Assembly: GCA_965225735.1 (NCBI GenBank)
Contig: CBDDBN010000029.1
Coordinates: forward strand, 62,001 to 126,000
Length of the DNA stretch: 64,000 bases
Direction: 5' to 3'
Origin: Denitrobaculum sp965225735
Lineage (GTDB): Bacteria; Pseudomonadota; Alphaproteobacteria; Kiloniellales; Kiloniellaceae
The notes under the pieces are model-generated. The model made no database searches, was not told the origin of the DNA, and saw only the letters and a list, made by a program, of their open reading frames with translations. Both the position numbers and the translations under genes were made by a program. Position 1 is the stretch's first letter. The number at the start of each line of letters is the position of its first letter. This document shows positions 24,350-34,126 of the stretch, piece by piece.

Positions 24350-27300
24350 TGAACCTGATCAAGATCGCTATCGAACGGCCGGTTGCTACCATCTCAGCCG
24401 TCCTGATGGTGGTCATGTTCGGGTTAGTTGCCCTACAGACGATACCCATTCAATTGGCCCCTGACGTCAATCGGCCGGTCATCACGGTGCGAACCTTCTG
24501 GCCAGGCGCCGCCCCGGCCGAAGTCGAGCGGAACATCGTGAACCGGCAGGAAGAGGCCCTGCAGGGCCTGGAAGGCCTGGCGAGCATCACCAGCCGTTCG
24601 CGCACGGGCAGCGCCTCCATCACGTTGGAATTCAACATCGGCACCAACATGGACCGGGCCTTGTTGCTGGTGTCGAATCGGCTGGATCAGGTCACCGGCT
24701 ATCCCGAAGAAGTCGATGAGCCCAGTCTCGATACGGCAGGCAGCGAAGACACACCGATTGCCTGGTTTATCATTACGCGCGCGGAAGGAAACGAACGCCC
24801 GATCCACGAGTACGGCGATTTCCTCGACGACGTTGTGAAGGAACGCATAGAACGCGTCCCGGGCATCAGCCAGGTTAATATCTTCGGCGAAGCGACCCAA
24901 GAGATTGAGGTGATCGTCCAGCCGGAGCTGCTCGCGCGCTATGGAATGACAGTCAGCGAGGTGGTCACCGCACTGAGGCGTGCCAATGCCTCGGTCAGCG
25001 CCGGCGATGTCGAAGAAGGCAAGCGCCGCTATGTCGTGCGTACCGAAGGTGAACTCGACACCGTCGACAAGATCAACGAGGTGGTGGTCCGCTCGGACAG
25101 CGGCCAGGCCGGCGGCCGTTTGGCGCGGGTCACCGTCGGCGATATCGCCGAGGTACGATTCGGCTACACGGAGCCAGCCGCTTCTATCCGCATGTTGGCG
25201 CAACAGGCCGTGGCCTTGAACGCGGTCCGGGAAACCGGCGCCAACGTTATCGAAACCATGCGCGGTGTGCGCGCGGCCGTCGATGAGCTGAAGGCAACGG
25301 TAATCCCCGAATCGGGGCTTAAGTTCCGTCAGGTCTATGACGAGACCGTCTACATCGACTCCTCCATTGATTTGGTGCAGCAGAATATCTGGGTCGGCGG
25401 CGCTCTGGCGGCACTCATTCTCCTCATCTTCCTGCGCTCGCCCCGTGCAACCCTGGTGATCTCGGTTGCCATTCCGGTGTCGGTTATCGGATCCTTCGTT
25501 GCCATGGCCGGGCTTGGACGCTCGATCAACGTCATCTCGCTCGCCGGCCTGGCCTTTGCGGTCGGCATGGTCGTCGATGCGGCCATTGTGGTGCTGGAGA
25601 ACATCTATCGGCTGCGCGAATCCGGAAAGCCGACGGCAGTCGCAGCCTATAAGGGCGCACAACAGGTCTGGGGCGCTATTCTGGTCTCCGCCCTGACAAC
25701 GGTCATGGTTTTCATCCCAATCCTGGTCATGCAGTTGGAGGTTGGCCAGCTTTTCCGGGATATCGCCGTGGCGATTTCCGTTTCGGTCATCTTATCTCTG
25801 CTGGTCTCGATCACTGTCTTGCCGGCGCTGGCAAACCGGCTGCTCGGCCGTGCGGGTCCCGGCAAGGAACCCAGCACCAAACGCATACCCTTGCCTGGAT
25901 TCGACCACTTCGCCGCCGCTTTCGTGGCAGTTGTGCTCGGCTTCACCCGCGGTGTGATCCGCAACCCGGCTCTCGCCTTCCTGGTCGTTGCCGCCGTCAC
26001 CGGGGCCGCTTCCTTCGGCGCCTGGAAGTTCCTGCCGAAGCTGGAATACCTGCCTGAAGGCAACCGGAATCTGGTCTTTGGTATCATTATTCCACCGCCG
26101 GGATACAACCTGGAAACCACGACCGGAATCGCAAAAAACATCGAAGCCGCGACCCGCTCTCAGTGGGCGATCGAAACCGGGCCTGAATCAGAACCCGGAC
26201 AGCCCCCGAAAATAGAGCGCTTCTTTTTCGTCGCGCGCAGTTCAAGTACCTTCCTGGGCGCCGTTTCAGTCGATCCCTCGCGCGCCAAGGATCTGATTCC
26301 AGTTCTACAGGGCCCGGTGTTCCGCGAACCTGGAACCTTCGGCTTCATCAATCAGCCGTCCATTTTCGGCCGTGGAATCGGTGGAGGACGAAAGATCGAA
26401 CTGGACATTACAGGCCCCGATCTTGAGATGATCCTGGCCGTCGCTGTCCGCGCTGCCGGCAAGATGACCGAAATCCTGCCCCGCAGCGAAGGTAATCAGT
26501 TTCGCCCCAATCCCGGCCTTGAACTGGGCGCGCCGGAAGTCCGGGTCATTCCGAACCGGCTGCGTCTTGCGGATAACGGCGTCACGGCGCGCGAACTCGG
26601 CGAGGCCGTGGATACCTTCAACGACGGGCTGCGCGTCGCGGAGATTACTGTCGGCAATAAGCGGATCGATATGATGCTGCAGGGGCCGGATGAAAACGTC
26701 ACGGAAACCCAAGGTATTGGCAACTTGCCGGTGGTGACTTCGAACGGTCAGATCATACCGGTGACCTCACTTGCTGACGTTATCCTCACAAGCGGCCCCA
26801 CGGAAATCCGTCACCGTGAGAATGTGCGCACGGTCACGCTCGAACTGCGGCCTTCGCCTGACATTCCCTTGGAAACGGCTTTGGAGATGATCCAGAAGGA
26901 CGTCATCGACGCCGTCGTGGCAGAGGGTGTTCCGCCAGGCATCCGCTTAGGCATGTCGGGCACGGCAGACAAGCTGTCGCAGACCTGGAACGCGATGATC
27001 CTCGATCTCGCATTGGCAATGGCCATTGTTTATCTGGTGATGGCCATCCTGTTCGAGAGTTTCATCTATCCCCTGATCATCCTCCTCTCCGTGCCGGTGG
27101 CCGCGGCGGGCGGTGTCGGCGGACTCTTCGTTCTCAATCTCTATGGCGCCAATCAGTCGCTGGACATGCTCACGTTGCTGGGTTTCGTGATCCTCATCGG
27201 CATTGTGGTCAACAATGCGATTCTGCTCGTACACCAGACCCTGTTCCATATCCGGAACGAGAGCTATGCCCCGCATGACGCGATCATCGAGGCAACCCGA

Positions 27301-27546
27301 AACCGCATTCGCCCCATCTTCATGTCCACCTTGACGTCTGTCTTCGGCATGCTGCCTTTGGTCGTTTTCCCAGGCGCAGGTTCGGAACTCTATCGCGGTC
27401 TCGGATCGGTCGTGGTGGGCGGGCTGTCGCTTTCGGCCGTGCTGACCTTGCTGCTGATCCCACCCATGCTGGCCATTCTGGTCGGGCCATTGGAACGCCG
27501 GCGGCAAAATCGGTTGCCGCAGGCTGAACTTGCTGCGGGCGAATAG
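24349..27546 (+). CDS. RND efflux pump permease (AcrB/MexF superfamily)
   Basis: 1065 residues, 12 membrane helices with two large periplasmic loops. The N-terminal MNLIKIAIERPVAT-type start is typical. The proton-relay aspartates are in helix 4, AFAVGMVVDAAIVVLENIYR. The second half carries DMLTLLGFVILIGIVVNNAI and RIRPIFMSTLTSVFGMLPLV. It exports drugs or lipophilic compounds using the proton gradient. It resembles the less-studied RND branch rather than the AcrB core, and the substrate is unknown. It is translationally coupled to the adaptor and ends 9 bases from the convergent tusA-like gene. Confidence 0.93.
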   Translation: MNLIKIAIERPVATISAVLMVVMFGLVALQTIPIQLAPDVNRPVITVRTFWPGAAPAEVERNIVNRQEEALQGLEGLASITSRSRTGSASITLEFNIGTNMDRALLLVSNRLDQVTGYPEEVDEPSLDTAGSEDTPIAWFIITRAEGNERPIHEYGDFLDDVVKERIERVPGISQVNIFGEATQEIEVIVQPELLARYGMTVSEVVTALRRANASVSAGDVEEGKRRYVVRTEGELDTVDKINEVVVRSDSGQAGGRLARVTVGDIAEVRFGYTEPAASIRMLAQQAVALNAVRETGANVIETMRGVRAAVDELKATVIPESGLKFRQVYDETVYIDSSIDLVQQNIWVGGALAALILLIFLRSPRATLVISVAIPVSVIGSFVAMAGLGRSINVISLAGLAFAVGMVVDAAIVVLENIYRLRESGKPTAVAAYKGAQQVWGAILVSALTTVMVFIPILVMQLEVGQLFRDIAVAISVSVILSLLVSITVLPALANRLLGRAGPGKEPSTKRIPLPGFDHFAAAFVAVVLGFTRGVIRNPALAFLVVAAVTGAASFGAWKFLPKLEYLPEGNRNLVFGIIIPPPGYNLETTTGIAKNIEAATRSQWAIETGPESEPGQPPKIERFFFVARSSSTFLGAVSVDPSRAKDLIPVLQGPVFREPGTFGFINQPSIFGRGIGGGRKIELDITGPDLEMILAVAVRAAGKMTEILPRSEGNQFRPNPGLELGAPEVRVIPNRLRLADNGVTARELGEAVDTFNDGLRVAEITVGNKRIDMMLQGPDENVTETQGIGNLPVVTSNGQIIPVTSLADVILTSGPTEIRHRENVRTVTLELRPSPDIPLETALEMIQKDVIDAVVAEGVPPGIRLGMSGTADKLSQTWNAMILDLALAMAIVYLVMAILFESFIYPLIILLSVPVAAAGGVGGLFVLNLYGANQSLDMLTLLGFVILIGIVVNNAILLVHQTLFHIRNESYAPHDAIIEATRNRIRPIFMSTLTSVFGMLPLVVFPGAGSELYRGLGSVVVGGLSLSAVLTLLLIPPMLAILVGPLERRRQNRLPQAELAAGE

Positions 27547-27555
27547 CTCCCAGGA

Positions 27556-27783
27556 TTAGCCGGCTTTGCGGATCCGGAAGCTGTAGACGCCGTCAGCCTC
27601 AAGCGACTCCAGCAGCTCATCGCCAGTGGTCTCGCAAAAGGCCTTAAAGTCCTGCACCGATCCAGGGTCGGTAGCCTCGATCTCGATCACATCGCCCGCC
27701 GCCATTGGTTTCATGGCCTTGCGTGCGCGTAAGACCGGCAGTGGACATTTCAAGCCTTTGGTATCGAGCTGAACGGCGCTCAT
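27556..27783 (-). CDS. TusA-family sulfurtransferase
   Basis: 75 residues, a complete two-layer sandwich TusA domain. The active cysteine is in LDTKGLKCPLPVLRARKAM (residue 13), in the standard CPxP motif. TusA proteins pass sulfane sulfur in thiouridine, molybdenum cofactor or sulfur oxidation pathways. It is followed after its own start by the DUF423 gene 24 bases upstream on the same strand, so they may be co-transcribed. The specific partner is unknown. Confidence 0.9.
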   Translation of the reverse strand: MSAVQLDTKGLKCPLPVLRARKAMKPMAAGDVIEIEATDPGSVQDFKAFCETTGDELLESLEADGVYSFRIRKAG

Positions 27784-27807
27784 ACTCGCCCTTGCTCCCT
27801 TATCACT

Positions 27808-28206
27808 TCATAGTGTTTCGCGGCGCCAGCGCAGGCCGGCGATCATCAGAACCAGCCAGGCCAACAAAAAGGCGGTTCCGCCCAGAGGCACAACAGCACC
27901 GAGAAAGCGCAGGCCTGTCAAGGCCATGATGTAAAGCGTTCCCGAGAAGAAGATACAGCCAGCAAGAAAACCAGCTTGAACCAAGATCAGATAGCGCAGG
28001 CGCGGCACCGCATTCGCCTCTTGGTATCCAGCGAACAGGCTGACGGCGAGCAAAGCGACCGCGTGCGTCAGACCGTACTGAGATGCCGTTTCGATCCAGC
28101 CCAAGGCAACTGGCTCCACCCGCCCCTCCAGGCCATGCGCGGCAAATGCGCCCATTCCGACCGCCATAAACGCATTCAGAGCCGCCGCAAAGATCCAAAA
28201 CGACAT
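27808..28206 (-). CDS. DUF423-family membrane protein (YgdD-like)
   Basis: 132 residues with four predicted membrane helices. Family marks are NAFMAVGMGAFAAHGLEGR at the N-terminus, ASQYGLTHAVALL, and LFSGTLY-like IFFSGTLYIMALTG with APLGG-like VVPLGGTAFLLAW. The function of DUF423 is unknown. It lies upstream of the TusA-like gene on the same strand. Confidence 0.9.
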   Translation of the reverse strand: MSFWIFAAALNAFMAVGMGAFAAHGLEGRVEPVALGWIETASQYGLTHAVALLAVSLFAGYQEANAVPRLRYLILVQAGFLAGCIFFSGTLYIMALTGLRFLGAVVPLGGTAFLLAWLVLMIAGLRWRRETL

Positions 28207-28362
28207 GACTTTCCTTTTGAAATCAGTTGACTAGAGCAAGAATTCCGAGCCCGCCGCCGCAAGCATGGTCTGTCGGTGACTGACCGGCAAGCGTCGAATT
28301 TCGGCTACCCGCTCTTTTCGTTAGATGCTGTAATCCCAATTTAAAAGGCGCAATTCGCCGCA

Positions 28363-29067
28363 GTGAAACGGATAGACGTGCCAAGTCCCAGCAAAACCAT
28401 GTCCTCTGAAAACACGTTGTTCGCCACGCCTCCCGGCGAGGTCGCGTCTTACCTCGAGCGCTTGCGCGACGTGGATGCGCTTGGCATGCCGCTCTTGAGC
28501 GAAGCAGGGCGCCGCTCACTTCTGAACGCAGCAGAAGCCCTGCCCTTTCGCCAGGCTCGACCCTTTATGGGCGCGCCTGGCAAAGAGGTGCAGCAGGACT
28601 TCGAGATCTGCATGGATTTTCAGGCCGGCGACAGCTTTCACAATCTCGCGGAGCGCCTGGATGAACATCTCCTCGCGGCTGCCGAATTGATGCCGAAACC
28701 GGCACTGAGCAAAGACCTGCTCTTCAACGACCTCGCCGTACAGCGCTATGTTCCCGGCAGCGCGGGCATAACGCCACACCGGGACTTTCTACAGTTCCGC
28801 CAGATCGTGGTCCTGATTATCCTCGCCGGCCAGGGCCGTTTTTTCGTCTGCGACAATCGTGAAGGCCTGAATGCCGTCGAAGTACCCGTAAAACCCGGTG
28901 ACGCCCTCCTGATGCAAGCGCCCGACTTCGGCGGCCAAAACCGCCGCCCCTTTCATTTCTTACGGGATATAACCGAACGCCGGGTCATCGTCGGCCTGCG
29001 TTATGACGGCAAAAAAGCACACGCAGAGAAGGAGTCTGCGGCCTATAGCGAAATGCGCTTTAACTGA
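28363..29067 (+). CDS. Predicted Fe(II)/2-oxoglutarate-dependent oxygenase
   Basis: 234 residues from a GTG start; an in-frame ATG at 28399 is an alternative. The double-stranded beta-helix signature can be read as HxD in GITPHRDFLQFR, a distal histidine in RRPFHFLRDI, and the 2-oxoglutarate arginine in RRVIVGLRYDG. The segment LAGQGRFFVCDNREG followed by VPVKPGDALLM fits the core strands. It resembles uncharacterised AlkB-like or hydroxylase proteins. The substrate is not known. Confidence 0.65.
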   Translation: MKRIDVPSPSKTMSSENTLFATPPGEVASYLERLRDVDALGMPLLSEAGRRSLLNAAEALPFRQARPFMGAPGKEVQQDFEICMDFQAGDSFHNLAERLDEHLLAAAELMPKPALSKDLLFNDLAVQRYVPGSAGITPHRDFLQFRQIVVLIILAGQGRFFVCDNREGLNAVEVPVKPGDALLMQAPDFGGQNRRPFHFLRDITERRVIVGLRYDGKKAHAEKESAAYSEMRFN

Positions 29068-29155
29068 ATCATATCATCTCAAAATTTGCGTTCGAGATCA
29101 GCAGTTAGCTAATCGAGAGGCAGCGAATTTTGAGACCAGTCAAGCGCAATTTGTC

Positions 29156-30079
29156 CTAACCTTCCTGTCCAATCGCAATCAGGTGCAGGGCATTCAGCGC
29201 AACCGTCGCCGCCAGATGTGCGGTCATGTCTGCAGGGTCGAGAGGCGGGCAAACCGTGTTGATATCGATCCCGACAAAGTTGAGGCCCGCAAGACTCCGC
29301 ATCAGGGTAAGCCCCTCGTAAGCCGTGGGTCCGCCCCAGGTTGGTTCGCAGACCCCGGGCGCGCAGGAAGCGTCAAAAAAGTCCATGTCCCAACAGAGAT
29401 AAACCGGCCGGCCGCCCAGCTCTTCCTTGATCGCCGCCATCTGCCTCAGGCCATCTGCTGCCAGGGCTTCCATATCCACGATCCGGTAGCCCATTCCCGA
29501 CGAGAATTCAGCCAGTCCGCTTCTGGAGACCGGGCCGCGGCAACCGATATGAAAGGAGGCCCGCGTGTCGATCAGGCCTTCCTCGGCTGCACAGGTAAAG
29601 GTGGTTGCAGTGTTGTGTCGCTCGTCGCCAATTGGATAGGCGTCCGTGTGCGCATCGAAATGCAAGACCGCGAGATCCGGATAGTGCGCCTTCATGGCCC
29701 GGAGCTGCGGCAAGGTCACGGCGCCATCTCCGCCGAAGGTTACCGGCACAGCTCCAGCAGCCAGAATATGCGCTGTGGCTTGCTCCATGGCGGCGAAAGA
29801 TGGGTCGATCCGTCCAGACGTCACGACCGCGTCCCCACAATCGATCAACCCAAGTTCCGCGATCGCATCACGCTCCGAAAAACCGAAGATCCGCCGGTCT
29901 AACGCTAATGACTGTTGCCGGATCGCCGCAGGTCCATGGCGCGCACCAATCCGCACCTGGTTGGTGCCGCAATCGAATGGCAGACCAAGCACGGCTGCCT
30001 TTGCCCCCACGATCTGCCGTCGGCTCTCGACATTCAAAAAACTGCTGGCGGGCTGAACCAGTTCTGCAAAGTCGGTCAT
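29156..30079 (-). CDS. Ureohydrolase (agmatinase/arginase family) lacking one metal histidine
   Basis: 307 residues with the arginase fold. Asp142, His144 and Asp146 lie in LHFDAHTDAYP, and Asp231 and Asp233 in CWDMDFFDASCAPG. These are two of the three metal-binding clusters in normal form. In the first cluster the usual GGDHS is GGDGA, so the metal-binding His is Gly119. Most family members hydrolyse a guanidino group to release urea using two Mn ions, and this change should weaken the first metal site. It may be a one-metal enzyme, use another metal, or have lost activity. Monocistronic, convergent with the 2OG oxygenase gene. Confidence 0.82.
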   Translation of the reverse strand: MTDFAELVQPASSFLNVESRRQIVGAKAAVLGLPFDCGTNQVRIGARHGPAAIRQQSLALDRRIFGFSERDAIAELGLIDCGDAVVTSGRIDPSFAAMEQATAHILAAGAVPVTFGGDGAVTLPQLRAMKAHYPDLAVLHFDAHTDAYPIGDERHNTATTFTCAAEEGLIDTRASFHIGCRGPVSRSGLAEFSSGMGYRIVDMEALAADGLRQMAAIKEELGGRPVYLCWDMDFFDASCAPGVCEPTWGGPTAYEGLTLMRSLAGLNFVGIDINTVCPPLDPADMTAHLAATVALNALHLIAIGQEG

Positions 30080-30621
30080 GCAAACCTTGTACGGCAGACG
30101 ATGGATGAAGTCGATAGCGCTGCCCGACCGAATCTCTCTATGGTTGTTAAGACGCAGAGCAACGGCTTACGCCAATACGAACAAGGTATCGCGTCATTGA
30201 CGCCCAAAAACCGACAGGCTCGAAGCGGTAAGAGTCAGCATCGAAAATTCCGAAATATTGATAACCCCAAAATAACTGCCATCCGTCAATTTCTTATATG
30301 AAGTTGTCAAAAAAAACAGATCAGCAGACCGCAAAAAAAATAACCTAATTATAAACAAAATATTACTTCTATTTCGAACTTATAATTTTGAGTTAATACG
30401 CGAAATTTAGATCTAGATTTGATCGATTATACCTATCAGACCCTCTATCGAAGAAATCGCCCGCCTCCAGATCGAAAACACCGCGAAAAATCGCACTGTA
30501 TTAATGGAACATTATTGATTCATGTTTAAACGAACTAAAAGCGCGTAAACATTTTTTCTAAAACCATTGCTAGAAGTGCCCTATCGCTTGCGAGCCGCAC
30601 TCAGTCTCAGGAGCCGACAGA
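30080..30621. other. Long AT-rich intergenic region upstream of the chemoreceptor
   Basis: 542 bases between divergent genes. The part from about 30300 to 30420 is strongly AT-rich. I find no credible gene, tRNA or large hairpin. AGGAG at 30609 in CTCAGGAGCCGACAG supplies the chemoreceptor ribosome binding site. Promoters for both flanking genes are expected here, but I cannot place them with confidence. Confidence 0.5.
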
Positions 30622-32865
30622 ATGACATCGCGAAACAGTGCTGGCATAGATGATACCAAACGGACAGAAGCCCTTTCCGGCGCTGCGACCGGCGGCTTCT
30701 TTGCAAACATCAGCGTTTCCAAGAAGCTTATCTCAGGTTTCGCGACACTCACCATCATCAGTATGGGCGTAGGTCTTGCCGGGGTGTTCTTCGTCGACCG
30801 CATCAACGACACACTTGAAGAAATCACGAACGTCGCGGAACCGACCGTCTTCTATGCGGAGAACCTGAACGCCAACATTTGGGAAGCGACCAAGGTCGCA
30901 GAGGAAATCATCGCGGACGAAGAGCTGGAGGATATCGCTGTCCTTGCTGAGGAATTTGCGGAATTAGGAGCAGCGTTCAGGCAGTCCTATACAAGCCTCG
31001 CAGGCGTGGCGACCGATCCTGGACTCAGTGACGAACTCGAGACCACCAAGTCAGCGCACGATACCTTCGTAACGGTTGCCGAAGAGATGTTCGCCACCCA
31101 CCGGCTTGAATTGGAAGAGGAAATCAAAGCAAAGCAACTACTTAACGAGTTCGACAATCTCGGACAGCAAATCATCACCGCACTGGATGAATTCGCAATC
31201 GAGAACGAAGATGAGATGCGAAAGGTGCAGGTCGAAATCGGAGAACTCCTGCGAAGTGGTGCGTCTTCAGATCGGATCGAACAGACTCTTAACCAACTCC
31301 TACAATCCGACTATCCCGTCGTCGAAGCCGCCCTCAAACTCCAGCGCAAGATAATAGAAATGCAGGATACGGCAGGTGAGTACCTGGCCGAAGAGTCGAT
31401 GGAAAACCTTGGTGCGATCTCCGAGGAATTTGAAGGAATCGCCGAACGCGTACGTCAGAATGCCACCATCCTTTCTGAACTCGCAGAAACCGACGAAGAC
31501 CGCGCGGATGCGAAAGCCCTGAACGAGCTATTCGATCAGTGGATGGTTTTCGCCCGCGAGGATGAAATGCTCTTTGACACGCATGCCGATATGCTCCGCG
31601 CGGAAACCAAGGCCGACGAACTGACGGAACAGCTGGAGCTGGAAGCCGACACGGTTGCCGCCGTTCTCGGTAAGGTCGCCGAACATGCCGAGGCAATTTC
31701 CAATGCGTCGGAGGAAAGCGCAAACAACGCCGTTACGCAGGCCAGCCTTTGGATCACGACCCTTTTGCTGGCCGCGCTCTGCGTGTCAGGCCTGCTGATC
31801 TACTTCGCCATATCGGCGATTATCCGGCCGCTGAAAGACATGACTCTGGCCATGCGGGCATTGAGTGGCGGCGACTCCACAATCACTGTTCCCAGCACGG
31901 ACCGACACGACGAAATCGGAGAGATGGCCGGCGCTGTCCAGGTCTTCAAGGAAAACGCGATTGAGAAGGAAGAGCTGAACAAACGCGAACAGGCGAACAT
32001 CCAGGCACGTGAAGCGCGCGCTAAAAGGATCGAAGGGCTCATCGCGGAATTTGAGACCAGCAGCGGCGATCTGCTCGGATCCGTCAATGCCGCGGTGTCG
32101 CAATTGCGCAGCAATGCGCAGTCCCTCTCAGCGACGGCGGAACAGGCCACCTCGCAATCTTCCGCGGTCGCCGCCAGTTCCGAAGAAGCCGACGCAAATG
32201 TCCAGACGGTTTCTGCCGCAACGGAGCAGCTAAGCAGCTCCATTCTGGAGATCACCCAGCAGATGGATCATTCCTCGCAGATCACGAAGTCCGCCGCGCA
32301 GGAAGCCGAAACCACGACGGCAACGGTCAACAAGCTTGGTGAGGCCTCCCAGAAGATCGGCGACGTTGTGAATCTCATCACCGACATCGCAGAACAGACC
32401 AATCTGCTGGCACTGAACGCAACCATCGAGGCGGCCCGCGCGGGCGACGCCGGCAAGGGCTTTGCTGTCGTTGCATCGGAGGTCAAATCGCTGGCCAATC
32501 AGACGGCCAAGGCGACCGAGGAGATTTCCACGCAGATCGGCGGCATCCAGATCATCTCCAGCGAAGCTGCCGAGGCGATCCAGAAGATCGGACGCACGAT
32601 CGGAGAGATGAGCGAAATCGCCTCTACTATCTCCGCCGCCGTGGAAGAACAAAGGGCGGCGACCCAAGAGATCGCCCGGAATGTCGCCGAAGCCTCTAGC
32701 GGCACGGCCGATGTGAGCTCGAATGTTGCCGGCCTGAGCGAAGGCGCGCAGGAAACCCAGAAAGCCGCCAAGGAAGTGCTGCTGGCCGCCGACGATCTGC
32801 GCCAGCAGGCCGATTCCATGAGCAACAGCGTCGACGGCTTTATGGAGGGCATCCGGGCCGCATAG
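30622..32865 (+). CDS. Methyl-accepting chemotaxis protein
   Basis: 747 residues. The first membrane helix lies at about 36-58 (GFATLTIISMGVGLAGVFF). A long, mostly helical periplasmic sensor (about 60-370, rich in Glu) follows, and the second helix is at about 374-398 (LLLAALCVSGLLIYFAISAI). A HAMP domain (IIRPLKDMTLAMRALSGGD) then leads into the cytoplasmic coiled-coil. The signalling tip is IAEQTNLLALNATIEAARAG near residue 590, followed by GKGFAVVASEVKSLANQT. It signals to CheA/CheW. The all-helical sensor resembles the HBM or TarH-like type, and its ligand is unknown. No che genes are nearby. No CheR-docking pentapeptide is seen at the C-terminus. Confidence 0.92.
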   Translation: MTSRNSAGIDDTKRTEALSGAATGGFFANISVSKKLISGFATLTIISMGVGLAGVFFVDRINDTLEEITNVAEPTVFYAENLNANIWEATKVAEEIIADEELEDIAVLAEEFAELGAAFRQSYTSLAGVATDPGLSDELETTKSAHDTFVTVAEEMFATHRLELEEEIKAKQLLNEFDNLGQQIITALDEFAIENEDEMRKVQVEIGELLRSGASSDRIEQTLNQLLQSDYPVVEAALKLQRKIIEMQDTAGEYLAEESMENLGAISEEFEGIAERVRQNATILSELAETDEDRADAKALNELFDQWMVFAREDEMLFDTHADMLRAETKADELTEQLELEADTVAAVLGKVAEHAEAISNASEESANNAVTQASLWITTLLLAALCVSGLLIYFAISAIIRPLKDMTLAMRALSGGDSTITVPSTDRHDEIGEMAGAVQVFKENAIEKEELNKREQANIQAREARAKRIEGLIAEFETSSGDLLGSVNAAVSQLRSNAQSLSATAEQATSQSSAVAASSEEADANVQTVSAATEQLSSSILEITQQMDHSSQITKSAAQEAETTTATVNKLGEASQKIGDVVNLITDIAEQTNLLALNATIEAARAGDAGKGFAVVASEVKSLANQTAKATEEISTQIGGIQIISSEAAEAIQKIGRTIGEMSEIASTISAAVEEQRAATQEIARNVAEASSGTADVSSNVAGLSEGAQETQKAAKEVLLAADDLRQQADSMSNSVDGFMEGIRAA

Positions 32866-32887
32866 CCCAGCCGCAAACAAAAAGCGG

Positions 32888-32945
32888 ACCCGCCGCCGTA
32901 TCGGTTGTTCTACCTCCAGAGAACAGCCTCGACGCAGCGGCGGGT
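32888..32945 (+). terminator. Possible terminator downstream of the chemoreceptor gene
   Basis: Arms ACCCGCCGC (32888-32896) and GCGGCGGGT (32937-32945) pair perfectly, with a second small stem TGTTCT/AGAACA in the loop. The following bases are T-rich but not a clean run. The loop is long for an intrinsic terminator. Confidence 0.35.
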
Positions 32946-33002
32946 TTGCATTTGCTTTCGCCGAGTGCTTCTAACTCTTGCGCATACCCCCACCTTCCGA
33001 GG

Positions 33003-33968
33003 TCACGTCGATCCAGGCTTCAGGCTCCGCGAGAGCTTCCGAATATGTTCGACGCCGATTCCGCAACAGCCGCCGACCAGCGTCGCGCCCGCGTCCACCC
33101 AACCTTGGGCAAAGGTCAAATAGCCCTCCAGATGCAGGTCTTCTCGCATCCCATGGATCGCTTCGTTGGCATCATTGGTATTGGTGTCGCCGTCAAAGGC
33201 ATTGGCATAGGCGCCAATTGGCATCGCCGCCCCAGTCTCGCGAAAGACTTCGGCAGTGGTCTCAATCGCCCTCTTTATGGCCTCAGGCTGGCTGCAGTTG
33301 AAGAGCAGGGCATCGGGCGCCGCTGAAGAGGCCCAGAGCGCAGCCTCGCGAACGCTCTCTCCGCCCCGCAGCGGACACTCTCCGCGCGACAAATTTTCCG
33401 CATCGTCACGCAGGGTGAAGGCGAGCCAAACCGGCTTGCCGCTTTCCCCCACCGCCTCGAGAACCGCCACTCCCTCGTCCGTCAGGCTTAAGGTTTCGCC
33501 GATCCAAAGATCAACAAAGGGCGATAGCTCCCGAACGAAGATGGAGAGGTAATCTTGAACATCTTCGGGGCGGAACAGTTCCGGTTTGTAAGAGCCGAAT
33601 ATCGGCGGCAACGACCCGGCAACCAGGGCCTTGCGGTCGGGGCGCGCGTCTGCCGCAGCACGGGCAAGCTGTCCGGAGAGAGCGATCAGCCGGGCGCCAT
33701 CCGCCGCAAAACGCTCCTCGCCGATGTGGAAAGGGACCAGCGCGTAGGAGTTGGTCGTGATGATCTGGGCGCCGGCATCGATGAACTCCTCATGCGCCTG
33801 CCGAACGATATCGGGGCTTTCCATCAAAGCCAATGCCGACCATTCCGGCTGCCGCAGTTCCGCACCCAGCCGGACCAGTTCACGGCTCATGCCACCGTCC
33901 AAGAGAGTTAAATCCGTCACTAAGGTCTCCACAACACCCAAAGACCAATGGGCCTCCGCCAGGCGCAT
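33003..33968 (-). CDS. Homocysteine S-methyltransferase-family protein
   Basis: 321 residues in a TIM-barrel family that moves a methyl group to homocysteine or a related thiol. The zinc cysteines are in ALLFNCSQP-like DALLFNCSQP and in the C-terminal LVGGCCGIG. The N-terminal LTLLDGGMSRELVRLG and GAQIITTNSYALVPFH are standard. The methyl donor (S-methylmethionine or betaine type) cannot be told. The start at 33968 has GAGGG upstream; a much longer open frame overlaps queA and is rejected. Divergent from queA, with 158 bases between the starts. Confidence 0.88.
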   Translation of the reverse strand: MRLAEAHWSLGVVETLVTDLTLLDGGMSRELVRLGAELRQPEWSALALMESPDIVRQAHEEFIDAGAQIITTNSYALVPFHIGEERFAADGARLIALSGQLARAAADARPDRKALVAGSLPPIFGSYKPELFRPEDVQDYLSIFVRELSPFVDLWIGETLSLTDEGVAVLEAVGESGKPVWLAFTLRDDAENLSRGECPLRGGESVREAALWASSAAPDALLFNCSQPEAIKRAIETTAEVFRETGAAMPIGAYANAFDGDTNTNDANEAIHGMREDLHLEGYLTFAQGWVDAGATLVGGCCGIGVEHIRKLSRSLKPGST

Positions 33969-34126
33969 CCGGCCCTCGAAGAAGATCCGACACACGCGAT
34001 ACCTGGCATCCTCCGCCAGAATGCTGCGACCGGCAAGACCTGCCTGCTGCGCAATTTCTTTGCCCTGGGTGGCCGAGGTGCTAATAAGCCGCCTGATGAT
34101 GACTTTGCGCCCTTTGTCCGACCCAG

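Noticed and set aside
32888..32945. Structured small RNA after the chemoreceptor gene
   Set aside because: A nested hairpin is visible, but there is no promoter or family match; a weak terminator is the simpler reading.
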